A stretch of 64,000 nucleotides of DNA. It comes from CAVQZC01 sp963718315. GTDB taxonomy: Bacteria; Actinomycetota; Thermoleophilia; Gaiellales; JAICJC01. The notes below the pieces were generated by a model that ran no database searches, had not been told where the DNA came from, and saw only the letters and a list, made by a program, of their open reading frames with translations. Positions 52,528 to 60,552 of this stretch are shown here, piece after piece (position 1 is the stretch's first letter; each line of letters opens with the position of its first letter). The translations under genes and the position numbers were made by a program. The stretch covers positions 62,001 to 126,000 of the forward strand of contig CAVQZC010000007.1 in the NCBI GenBank assembly GCA_963718315.1, written 5' to 3'.

Positions 52528-54190
52528 CCCCAACGGCGTCCCGCCGCCCTGGAACGACTCGGCGCACCTGCTGCACCCGCACACCAGAGGCGTGCCGGGC
52601 AAAGACCGGATGCGCCGGTACCGCGACTCCGAGTCTGTCGACATGCTGATCGTCGGGTGTGGCGCCGGCGGCGGGGTGCTCGCTCAGCGACTTGCCCGAG
52701 CCGGCTGGCGTGTGGTGGTGCTGGAGAAGGGGCCGTTCTGGGATCCCGACAGCGACTGGGTCTCGGATGAGGCCGGCTCGCACCACATCTACTGGACGGA
52801 CAAGCGGATCATCGGCGGCAGCGACCCGGTCGAGCTGGGCAAGAACAACAGCGGCCACGGCGTCGGCGGCTCGATGGTCCACTTCGCCGGCTACACGCCG
52901 CGGTTCCACCCGTCCGACTTCCAGACCCGGACGCTGGACGGCGTCGGGGCCGATTGGCCGTTTGGCTATGAGGAGCTGCAGCCGCACTACGAGGCGCTCG
53001 AGCGCGAGCTTCCGGTCGCCGGGCAGTTCTGGCCCTGGGGCGTGCCTCACGGCTATCCGCACGCGCCGCACCCGATCGGCGGCTCGGCGGAGTTGGCCTG
53101 GCGCGGCGCCCGGAAGGCCGGGATCGAGATGCGCGTCGGCCCGGTTGCCATTGCCAACGGCCAGTTTGGCAACCGCCCGCACTGCATCTACCGTGGCTTC
53201 TGCCTGCAGGGCTGCAAGGTCAACGCCAAGGCCAGCCCGCTGGTGACCCACGTCCCCGACGCCATCGAGCACGGCGCCGAGATCCGCGTCGACTCGATGG
53301 CCGTGCGACTCGAGCTGGACGAGGCCAGGCGCTGCAGCGGCGTCACCTACATCCGCGACGGTCAGGAGCGCCTCCAGCGCGCCGACGCGGTCGCCGTCGC
53401 CGGCTATTCGATCGAGACGCCGCGGCTGTTGCTCCACTCCACGAGCAGCCAGTACCCGAACGGGCTCGGCAACGGCAACGACCAGGTCGGCCGCTACGTG
53501 ATGGTGCAGGGCGCCAGCCAGGTCGCTGGGCGGTTCCCCGACCTGCTCCGGATGTACAAGGCGCCGCCGCCAGAGGTGTCGTCCGAGCAGTTCTACGAGA
53601 CCGACGTCTCCCGCGGGTTCGTGCGCGGGTTCAGCATCCAGACGATCAGCCCGCTGCCGATCGGCTGGGCGGAGCACGTGCTGGCCGACGGCCACCGCGG
53701 GCTCGCGCTCCGCGAGTACATGCGCGACTACAACCACTGGTCGGTGCTGGGCGGCCTGTCCGAGCTCCTGCCCCAGGCGGGCAACCGTGTGACGCTGGCC
53801 GACGAGGTGGACTCCTACGGGATGCCGATCGCGCGGTTTGACCACAGCCTGTGCCCGAACGACCACGCGAACATCGCCATGTCCCGCAAGGTGATGAACG
53901 AGATCTGGGAGGCTGCCGGGGCGCAGGACACGCTGACCATCGATCGTTACGCCCACCTGATCGGCGGGGCCAGGATCGGGGCGGTGCCCGAGGAGAGCGT
54001 CGCCGACGGCAGCCACCGGGTCTGGGGCATCCCGAACCTGTTCATCGCCGACGGATCGGCGCTGCCGACACAGGGGTCTGCGAACCCGGCGTTGACCATC
54101 ATGGCCACGGCCTCCCGGCTGGCCGAGCTGCTGACCGAGGGGCGGGTAGACGCATCTGCGGCCCGGCAGCGCGCGGCGGCTGCCGCATGA
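52514..54190 (+). CDS. GMC-family FAD-dependent oxidoreductase (gluconate/sugar dehydrogenase large-subunit type)
   Basis: 558 residues from ATG 52514 or 52517, overlapping the subunit 3 gene. FAD-binding Rossmann motif VGCGAGGGVLAQRLARAGWR, the FAD substrate loop GHGVGGSMVHFAGYTPRFHP, a Cys pair in RGFCLQGCKVNAKASPLV, and the C-terminal GMC block with WGIPNLFIADGSALPTQGSA and NPALTIMATASRLAEL. Together with the subunit 3-like protein it would oxidise a sugar or sugar acid and pass electrons to the respiratory chain encoded next door. Substrate unproven. Confidence 0.9.
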   Translation: MMRRNPNGVPPPWNDSAHLLHPHTRGVPGKDRMRRYRDSESVDMLIVGCGAGGGVLAQRLARAGWRVVVLEKGPFWDPDSDWVSDEAGSHHIYWTDKRIIGGSDPVELGKNNSGHGVGGSMVHFAGYTPRFHPSDFQTRTLDGVGADWPFGYEELQPHYEALERELPVAGQFWPWGVPHGYPHAPHPIGGSAELAWRGARKAGIEMRVGPVAIANGQFGNRPHCIYRGFCLQGCKVNAKASPLVTHVPDAIEHGAEIRVDSMAVRLELDEARRCSGVTYIRDGQERLQRADAVAVAGYSIETPRLLLHSTSSQYPNGLGNGNDQVGRYVMVQGASQVAGRFPDLLRMYKAPPPEVSSEQFYETDVSRGFVRGFSIQTISPLPIGWAEHVLADGHRGLALREYMRDYNHWSVLGGLSELLPQAGNRVTLADEVDSYGMPIARFDHSLCPNDHANIAMSRKVMNEIWEAAGAQDTLTIDRYAHLIGGARIGAVPEESVADGSHRVWGIPNLFIADGSALPTQGSANPALTIMATASRLAELLTEGRVDASAARQRAAAAA

Positions 54191-54861
54191 CGGCCGGCGT
54201 GCTCCTCGACGCCGACGGTACGCTGGTCGACTCGAACTACCACCACACGCTGGCGTGGGCGCGCGCGTTCGCGGCGGTCGACGTGACGGTGCCGCTGGCC
54301 CGGATTCACCGGCACAACGGCATGGGAGGCGACCGCCTTGTCGAGGCCGTTGCCGGCCGGGACGTCGAGCAGCGGCTGGGCGACCAGATCCGCGACCGGG
54401 AGTCGGAGGAGTACCGCCGGCTGATCGGCGAGGTGGAGCCGACGGCCGGCGCGCACGAGCTGCTCGATGCCCTTCACCGCCTCGGGCACCGTCTATGCCT
54501 CGCCAGCTCCGGAAAGCCGCAGGAGATCGAGCACTACCTCGACCTGCTCGACGCCCAGGGGCTGTTCGACTCGGTGGTCTGCTCGGCCGACGTGCGCACC
54601 ACCAAGCCGCACCCGGAGCTGGTCGAGGTCGCGCGCGACCGGCTGAGCGATGCCGACACCTACGTGTTCGTCGGCGACTCGACCTGGGACTGCAAGGCGG
54701 CGGCCCAGGCGGGAGTGCCGACGATCGCGCTGCTCACCGGAGGATTTGGCCGCGACGAGCTCGCAGAAGCCGGGGCCACCCGCATCCTGGCCGACCCGCT
54801 GGAACTGCGGGACAACCTGCAAGCGATCGAGGCCGTTGCCGGTGCGTCAGCCGCCGCGTAG
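54187..54861 (+). CDS. HAD-superfamily phosphatase (phosphoglycolate phosphatase-like)
   Basis: 224 residues. HAD motif I LLDADGTLVDSN (nucleophile Asp9-equivalent), motif II SSGKPQEIEHYL, motif III/IV around KPHPELVEVA and VGDSTWDCKAAAQAGVPTIA. Cap helix domain between about 15 and 85. Beta-phosphoglucomutase/phosphoglycolate-phosphatase-like; substrate unknown. Last gene of the operon, ATG 54187 overlapping the GMC stop. Its end overlaps the minus-strand SDR fragment by 15 bases. Confidence 0.9.
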   Translation: MTAGVLLDADGTLVDSNYHHTLAWARAFAAVDVTVPLARIHRHNGMGGDRLVEAVAGRDVEQRLGDQIRDRESEEYRRLIGEVEPTAGAHELLDALHRLGHRLCLASSGKPQEIEHYLDLLDAQGLFDSVVCSADVRTTKPHPELVEVARDRLSDADTYVFVGDSTWDCKAAAQAGVPTIALLTGGFGRDELAEAGATRILADPLELRDNLQAIEAVAGASAAA

Positions 54862-55085
54862 GCGGGTCTGCACGAGCGCTGCGGCCGTTCCGGCATCCCC
54901 TGCGGCTGTCCCCACCCGCACCAGGTCGCGGTGCTCCGTCGCCCAGGCCTGGAGGTTCCGGATCTTCGCCCGGTCGTCGAAACGGCCATGAGCGCCGGCG
55001 TCGCGGTGCTGGTCGCAGGGCTCGAACAGGTTGTCCGGCCGGGCCACCGGGCGCTTCTGGACTAAGAACCAGCCGATAGCAGTCC
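54847..55085 (-). pseudogene. SDR C-terminal fragment
   Basis: About 78 residues: RPDNLFEPCDQHRDAGAHGR then FDDRAKIRNLQAWATEHRDL and GDAGTAAALVQTRLRGG. This aligns with the C-terminus of the complete SDR at 36712 (RPSNLYEPADHDADHGAHGS, FDDKAGG). The Rossmann domain and active site are absent; the sense stops at about 55085. Gene remnant after a rearrangement. Confidence 0.7.
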
Positions 55086-55466
55086 AACCATTAGTCCAAG
55101 CCGAATTTCGAGGGGTCGAGATTTGAAGCGCCCCGGGTTTAGTGGAGGAGTGTCAACCGAAAGCGGGTCAACTCCAACTCCAACGAGTAGCTGAACCAGT
55201 CTGTGGGGACGTGCCTAGCTCTGGTTCCATCTCTCGTACTAGAGCGGCTGCGGCGTTCTGGTCAGAAACACGAAGCTTCAGTGGCGTCATTACTCGGCGA
55301 TCTCACTCCCAGCGATCAGGAGCCGCCTCGATCCCCGAGCGGTGGCGTATGCGACGACGCGCTGCCCCACATCTGACCGCACGCTGCCTGCTCCTGACGG
55401 CAGGTGTACGATCCGGCGATTAGCGTCTGGCGGCGCGTCGGCGTGAAGATCGAAGGGTGGCTGGTC
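55086..55466. other. Accessory stretch with a possible IS end
   Basis: About 380 bases without a gene. At 55121-55147 the sequence TGAAGCGCCCCGGGTTTAGT resembles the terminal inverted repeat of IS3-family elements (TGAA-CCGCCCCGGG type), immediately after the broken SDR gene. No transposase is present and no matching opposite end was identified. Confidence 0.35.
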
Positions 55467-56615
55467 ATGCGGGCAGCATGGTGCTTGCCGCTGCTGGCAG
55501 CGGCGCTCATGTTCTGCGGCGGAGAGTCTGCGGCTGCCGCGACCGGCTGGCAGGTGTTCCCACCGACGAAGGTGGATGGAAACACGCCGACAGTGGAACA
55601 GATGACCGCGGTGGCCCCCAACGACGCCTATGCGATCGGCGTGACCTACGGCGTCGAGCCGCCGATCGACCAACTGGTGCTGCAGCGTTGGAACGGGACG
55701 CAGTGGCACGGCGTCAGGCTGCCGATGCCTGCCGGTACGGACCAGTCGGCAGGCTACTCGGTGGCGGGAAGCAGCGGAGCGAACGTGTGGGCCGGCGGGT
55801 ATGCCTGGGCGACAAGCACTCCGACGGTCGAGGTGCCGGTGCTCGAGCATTGGAACGGCCAGCAGTGGCAGCTGCGAGGCGTGCCCGAGGCGGCTGTAGC
55901 CCGACGCGTGACCAGCGTCGGGACCGGCGGCCCTGATGACGTCACCATCATTACCGAGGCGCCTGACTGCATCGACGGGCTGACCAGCGCCTGGCACTAC
56001 AACGGTAGGGGCTGGACGCGGGAGAACACGACCAACCCGTGCAACCCACGTCTCGGAGTCGTGGGCGGCCTCTGGGAGCCGCCCGGCGGCGACGTCTGGC
56101 AGGCCGGCCAGCTGGGCAGTCCGCTGAGCCGCCCCGAAGTCGGCTGCATCGGCACAAACTGCCCCGCCACGCCGTTTGGATGCGCCCAGCGAAAGTGGGG
56201 CCTGACGGAGGCTGTCACCGGCACGTCGGCCAGTGACGTATGGGCGGTCGGCATCGACGCCACGGCCAACAAGAACGGCCTGCCGGTTGGAACCCAGGCG
56301 GCGCTTGTCTGCCACTGGAACGGCCGCCGCTGGAGCAACCTGTCTCCACCCAGCCCAGCGTTTGCGGTCGACCTCTCGTCTGCCACCGAGTCGCCGTCGG
56401 GAGTGGTATGGGCTGCGGGCCGGCGGTGGCCCAGGCGGGTTTCAAGGCTGTTGCTTGAGCGCTACACGCCGGGCTTCGGCTGGGCTGTGATGCACGTCCC
56501 CGACCCTGACGTGAAGTCGGACAGCGAGGACGGTCTGACCTGGATCAGCTACATGCCTGGCTCAAAGCACGGGCTGATGGCAGCGGACGGCGACGGCTTC
56601 CTTTACCACCCCTGA
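55467..56615 (+). CDS. Secreted beta-propeller protein
   Basis: 382 residues from ATG 55467, chosen because it starts the signal peptide (MRAAWCLPLLAAALMFCGGE). Frames open from 55404 add no signal sense. Blades carry the window's typical motif pair: VWAGGY with VLEHWNGQQWQLRG, VWQAGQLG, VWAVGIDA with LVCHWNGRRWSNLSP, and VWAAGRRW. It belongs to the same family as the 13336 and 23505 proteins but has no membrane anchor and stands alone. Conserved cysteines (EAPDCIDGLTSAW, CIGTNCPATPFGC) suggest disulfides. Function unknown. Confidence 0.75.
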   Translation: MRAAWCLPLLAAALMFCGGESAAAATGWQVFPPTKVDGNTPTVEQMTAVAPNDAYAIGVTYGVEPPIDQLVLQRWNGTQWHGVRLPMPAGTDQSAGYSVAGSSGANVWAGGYAWATSTPTVEVPVLEHWNGQQWQLRGVPEAAVARRVTSVGTGGPDDVTIITEAPDCIDGLTSAWHYNGRGWTRENTTNPCNPRLGVVGGLWEPPGGDVWQAGQLGSPLSRPEVGCIGTNCPATPFGCAQRKWGLTEAVTGTSASDVWAVGIDATANKNGLPVGTQAALVCHWNGRRWSNLSPPSPAFAVDLSSATESPSGVVWAAGRRWPRRVSRLLLERYTPGFGWAVMHVPDPDVKSDSEDGLTWISYMPGSKHGLMAADGDGFLYHP

Positions 56616-57329
56616 TATGTAGGTCTGTTGTCAAGTGGGCATGCGGCCGCGCGATTGCTGGGCGGTATCGCTGGTGGGGCGGGCGGGAAGATGACGTCGG
56701 CGTGTTCCCGCGGCAATCCCGTGGAACGGTTTGCGGGTCTGCTTCTTGACTCAAGTTCCTACCCGCTCGCCCGCCACGGGGCGTCGATGACTGATGTCGT
56801 TGCCAGGTCGGCCCGAGACGACGCGGCGCCGGCGGTGGCTGTGGCGACCGGCGTTACGAGCGTGATGTTCAACGTCTACGGTGCGTGCGACGGCAGGGTT
56901 GTCTCGGAACAATGGCGGCATCGTCAATCTCATCTGCGCCGGCTGCGTGGGTGGCCACGCGAAGGGCACGTTCGCCCTTCAGGCCGGCAAGGCGTTCGAG
57001 ATCGTGGCCGCCCTGCCGATGCTGATCGGTTTCGTGCCGCTGCGACCACGCCACGGAGTCCAGACCTCGGTACGCCGGTCGGGTCGACTGGACTTGGTGG
57101 CAGGTCTACGGTAGTAGACGCTGGTCAGACCATTTGAGCCGACCGGAGGGGGCACACTGTCGGGAGAGTTCGCGGGTTCATGTAGCAGTCGCCGATCGGC
57201 ACAACGCACCACGCTCCACACCCGAGATGCCCCGCGAAGCAGTCGCGCGCCTAGGCCGCAGGCGCTTTGCCGCCGGTAGTCTTTGGGTCCACAGCTGGCC
57301 AGGCGCACCAGGTTCGACGGGAGGTCGAC
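56616..57329. other. Accessory stretch without a supported gene
   Basis: About 710 bases. Several open frames exist on both strands but none has a start with a ribosome binding site and coherent domain sense. Isolated helix-like segments (GHDLERLAGLKGERALR on minus; GGHAKGTFALQAGKAFEIVA on plus) hint at decayed genes. Nothing is called. Confidence 0.35.
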
Positions 57330-57801
57330 ATGCAACTCGTAGCAACGTTGGCGGTCGTTCTATCAGTGCTTATCCTCGCATACCAAGCGCGGGAGCTGGC
57401 GCATCACTCGCAAATCGCCAATCAGGTAGCCGCGGTTCAGGCGGACTGTGATCTTCTGCGCATGGACGCCAAGGTGCAGAAGACGCTCATCAACTATCCC
57501 GAGCTTCGAGCGCATTTCTACGACGAAGCGGAGTCGCCCGTGGACGACGTCGAGTCCCGCCTGCTAGATCGCCGACCAGCAGGCCACAGTGCTTTTTCTT
57601 GCGCTGGACGCCGCCCGCCATCTAGGGTCGTACGGTTGGCGAAGGGACGAGATCGAAGTGTGGGCGAATCACGTGCTCGCCATCTCGACGCCGCTTCGCG
57701 GGATCATCCGAGGCAATCCCGGCCTTTGGCCCTCACTCGATCCGTTGGTGGCGAACTACGACGTATCACACGCGCAGAGTACGGCTGATCCAGCCAGTTG
57801 A
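57330..57801 (+). CDS. Membrane-anchored hypothetical protein, one frameshift
   Basis: About 156 residues. ATG 57330 with a GGGAGG site. A membrane anchor (MQLVATLAVVLSVLILAYQA), then a coiled helical domain (RELAHHSQIANQVAAVQADC, DAKVQKTLINYPELRAHFYD). A one-base shift near 57572 leads to IADQQATVLFLALDAARHLG, YGWRRDEIEVWANHVLAIS and the end NYDVSHAQSTADPAS. The layout (single N-terminal anchor plus helical cytoplasmic domain) is a common type without assigned function. Confidence 0.65.
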
Positions 57802-57969
57802 CGGAGCACCACTCCGCTTCACACACTACGGAAGCGCGACTTCCACGGGAGGCTTGGACATGATTGTGCCGATTGCCGGACGACGGGTGCTTGACTTAGT
57901 ACCAAACGCGAGGGTATACGCTGCCGCCGGTTGGTCGGCCGCGAGATGGCTCATTGAACGGGTGACGGG

Positions 57970-58134
57970 GTGACCGAGTGCGGGGTGTGGCCGGGCGATC
58001 GTCGGCAGTCCGGGCAGACGATGGCCGAATACGCGGTGGTTCTCGGGGTCATCACCATCGCCGTGGTGGCGACTCTCACGCTGCTCAGCGGCACGATCAG
58101 CACAGTCCTGACGAACGTGATGAACCAGATGTGA
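57970..58134 (+). CDS. Flp/Fap-type pilin subunit, copy 2
   Basis: 54 residues from GTG 57970. The leader differs (MTECGVWPGDRRQSG), then QTMAEYAVVLGVITIAVVAT and TNVMNQM as in copy 1. Within the shared part, all five base differences are synonymous, which suggests that both copies encode a functional pilin. There is no good ribosome binding site before this GTG, so expression is uncertain. It lies at the left end of the collapsed duplication. Confidence 0.7.
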   Translation: MTECGVWPGDRRQSGQTMAEYAVVLGVITIAVVATLTLLSGTISTVLTNVMNQM

Positions 58135-58565
58135 TGCCGTGGGCTTCCGCACCCGCTGAACGACAGGAAACCGCGGCGTTGCACAGCGTCCCCGCGGCTT
58201 GAGCTAGCTGGCGATGCCTGTGACACCTTCGCCATATTCGCTCCGAGCGTCTCCCGTTGCTTGGCGGCTGCGGTTCGGCGGTGTGCGGTGGAGCGGCGGA
58301 AACCGTCAGAGTGCTGGTCAGCGAAGGTCGAGCCGCTCGAACGCGGCGACCGCTAGGAACAGGATGAACGCGCCGGCGCCCAGGAGTACCCAGGCAGAGC
58401 GTGCCGTCCTCGTCCTGAGCCGCGATCGCAGCGGCGCCGTAGCCGACCGCGATCAGCAGGATGATTAGCGGGTAGAAGTTGGTGAAGATGTTGCCGTTGA
58501 GCCATCCGGCGGAGGACGAGAGCGGCGCATCCCCTGATCAAGATACACCGTACCACGGATTAGTT
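57995..58565. repeat. Collapsed duplicate of the 27.3-36.0 kb block
   Basis: Three pieces of that block are joined here in the same order and orientation: 57995-58389 matches 27287-27680, 58390-58519 matches 28077-28209, and 58527-58565 matches 35955-35993. Identity is about 95 percent over the first two pieces. The parts in between (about 396 bases and about 7.7 kb) are deleted. Confidence 0.8.
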
Positions 58566-58655
58566 CGTGCGGTCTGCCGTCGCTCGAGTGCGAGCATGGT
58601 TGCGCCGCGGGCCGACTGCATGGCGGGCCAGAAGGTCGGGGCCACGACCTCCGAC

Positions 58656-59348
58656 TTAGGAGGGCGGGCCTGGGAGCTCGAGGATCGCCACCAGCCCTGC
58701 CAGCAGCAGCACACCGGCTACCGAGACCAGGCCGATGCGGATCCCTCGGCGCCGGAAGTGGGTGCTGATGCCGACCAAGAACAGCACGCTGGCAAGGATG
58801 ACGGTAGCGCGGACGTAGTCGTCCTCGTTGCCGGCCGCCGTCTCGCCGGCCGCGAAGTATGCCTCAGCCTGCGAATCCAGGTGGGTTGCCTGGGCGGCTC
58901 CGGGAGCGTGGTACTGCCGCATCGCCTGTGGCCCGGCCGGCGCACGAGGATTCGTGAACGGGTGTGTCGCGATCCACGCGGCGAAGGCAGTCTGGAGCTC
59001 GGGTAAGAACCGCTTCCGCGTGATCCGCTGTGCCGAGCGGTTGCCGCTGTAGTAAGCGCTCAGCCAGGCGTTGAACGTGATCGCGTCGCCCACCCGATAG
59101 GTCAGCGCCTGCTGGTAGGCGCGATTGGCCTCCGTCCGCGTTGCCGAAGCCCGCGCCAGGTCGAGCGACGACGCGGTTCCCCACTTGGCCGCGGAGAAGC
59201 CCGACCAACCCGCGACCAACGCCACGACCGAGAGCAGCACCGCCTCGATGATCGAGATCACCCGGTCGTGCCGCTCGTCGGCACGCTCGGCGTGCTCGGC
59301 GATCTCCTTTCCGACCTCCGAGCTGGAAAGACCCTCTGGCATCGTCAC
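58656..59348 (-). CDS. Membrane protein, DUF4337-like
   Basis: 230 residues from ATG 59348. The N-terminal helix GKEIAEHAERADERHDRVIS precedes membrane segment 1 (VISIIEAVLLSVVALVAGWS); a long loop carries GTASSLDLARASATRTEANR; two C-terminal segments (VRATVILASVLFLVGISTHF, RIGLVSVAGVLLLAGLVAIL). The helix-loop pattern resembles DUF4337-type membrane proteins. Soluble middle domain faces one side of the membrane. Function unknown. Confidence 0.75.
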   Translation of the reverse strand: MTMPEGLSSSEVGKEIAEHAERADERHDRVISIIEAVLLSVVALVAGWSGFSAAKWGTASSLDLARASATRTEANRAYQQALTYRVGDAITFNAWLSAYYSGNRSAQRITRKRFLPELQTAFAAWIATHPFTNPRAPAGPQAMRQYHAPGAAQATHLDSQAEAYFAAGETAAGNEDDYVRATVILASVLFLVGISTHFRRRGIRIGLVSVAGVLLLAGLVAILELPGPPS

Positions 59349-59442
59349 AGGCTAGACGCGACGAGCCCAAGCGAGGCGCGAACGCTCAGGGGCCGTCTGT
59401 CCCATGAGCACCCCCATGAGTGGACCGGATTCCGACGTCGCC

Positions 59443-60204
59443 CTAGGACGTGAAGGCAGAGGTCAGCATGCCATGGAACTGGCAGGTGCCGGTGGCGGTG
59501 TCGTAGAACCAGGTCACGGTGCCCGTCACCACGCTTCCGAGTGCGTCGTTCCAGACGAAGGAGCCGGTGGAGCCGCGGTTGCTCGCGGCCTGCGCCTGGT
59601 CGTCGGCACCGAGCGTGAACCCGACGTCGGACGACGTGCTGGCGTTGAACTGGCCGTAGAAGAAGTTGAAGTTCCCGGCGCTGTTTGAGAGGTTGATCAC
59701 CTCGAGGTCGCCGGTCTGCTTGGTGGGGTTGCAGGTCAAATTGAACTGGAGCGAGCCGGCTGCGGCGAACACCGTCTGGGTCGGTGCGACGGAGCCGTAG
59801 CTGAACGCGGTGTTGGGATTCGTGGCGCAGCCCCAGCCGCCGCTGCCATTGGCTGAGGCGGAGTTGCCGGCGAAGCATCCCTGGGGCAGGCTGTAGGCGG
59901 GAGCGAGGCCGAGGGTCGCGTTGCCGCTGGTGGCGCCTCCGGCCAGTCCGGTGCCGGCCGTGACGCCGGTGATATCACCGCTGGAGAGCTTGATCGACGC
60001 CAGGCCCGTCGGGCAGGTGGTACCGATCGGCTTTGACCCCTTCTGCAGCTTCGAGATCGCACCCTTGGCGGAGAGACAGCCGGTGTAGGTGGCCGCCGAC
60101 CCGCCGCCGGCCGCCACTGCGACCCCCGCGGCGCCTGCCCCAAGACACACTACCCCAACGCCTGCCACCGCAACCCAACGCCATTGCCCGGTCAGCATCC
60201 TCAT
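59443..60204 (-). CDS. Secreted protein of unknown function
   Basis: 253 residues from ATG 60204, behind a GGGGGG-type site; frame open to 60309 but the signal peptide starts here (RWVAVAGVGVVCLGAGAAGV). The mature part contains TYTGCLSAKGAISKLQKGSK with a Cys pair (TTCPTGLASIKLSSGDITGV), similar to the N-terminal unit of the collagen-like protein at 10123, then a Ser/Gly/Asn-rich beta-domain ending FYDTATGTCQFHGMLTSAFT. Probably a surface protein of the same broad class. Confidence 0.72.
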   Translation of the reverse strand: MRMLTGQWRWVAVAGVGVVCLGAGAAGVAVAAGGGSAATYTGCLSAKGAISKLQKGSKPIGTTCPTGLASIKLSSGDITGVTAGTGLAGGATSGNATLGLAPAYSLPQGCFAGNSASANGSGGWGCATNPNTAFSYGSVAPTQTVFAAAGSLQFNLTCNPTKQTGDLEVINLSNSAGNFNFFYGQFNASTSSDVGFTLGADDQAQAASNRGSTGSFVWNDALGSVVTGTVTWFYDTATGTCQFHGMLTSAFTS

Positions 60205-60359
60205 CGTCGCCCCCCTTGTAGGACCGAGGAGCACGTCTGCTGGGCGCCCCCCGCACGTAGACACCTGACCGATGGTCAGGCGCAGATCGCGCCGAGTATC
60301 TCTGTGCAAGGAAGACGTGTCAACGCGACCCGAACGGCCTGGAATGGGTGGTGGTGACG

Positions 60360-60527
60360 ATGGGCTGTGGCGAGTGCCCCTGCATTCACGGCAAGTGCTA
60401 CATCGACTGGGAGGTGACTGACCCCGCCGGCCAGCCGCTAGACGTCGTCCGCGGGGTACGGGACGAGATCAACCGCCGTGTCACCTTGCCTGCCCAAGAG
60501 CTCGACGAAGCGCAGGTCGCCACGTGA
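60360..60527 (+). CDS. Small cysteine-rich protein upstream of the arsC stub
   Basis: 55 residues from ATG 60360. The N-terminus MGCGECPCIHGKCYIDWEVT has four cysteines and a His, a metal- or cofactor-binding look, followed by DPAGQPLDVVRGVRDEINRR. Its TGA overlaps the GTG of the arsenate reductase start (GTGA), so it was co-translated with ArsC. Function unknown; metal(loid) binding is an inference. Confidence 0.6.
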   Translation: MGCGECPCIHGKCYIDWEVTDPAGQPLDVVRGVRDEINRRVTLPAQELDEAQVAT

Positions 60528-60552
60528 AGTACGTCCTGTTCGTGTGCGCCGC
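60524..60552 (+). pseudogene. Arsenate reductase (LMW-PTP type), N-terminal stub
   Basis: GTG 60524 opens with VKYVLFVCA, the first strand and catalytic P-loop start (V-C-x5-R-S) of thioredoxin/LMW-PTP-like arsenate reductases. The P-loop Cys is present but the sense stops immediately after it; downstream sequence is unrelated. Only about nine residues remain, so this call rests on the motif and on the coupled upstream gene. Confidence 0.5.

Noticed and set aside
52352..54016. 554-codon minus-strand frame opposite the GMC oxidoreductase
   Set aside because: Shadow frame; the plus strand holds an intact, motif-complete enzyme.
56628..57137. 169-codon plus-strand frame in the 56.6-57.3 kb stretch
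   Set aside because: No start signal and no recognisable sense on either strand; more likely decayed or noncoding DNA.
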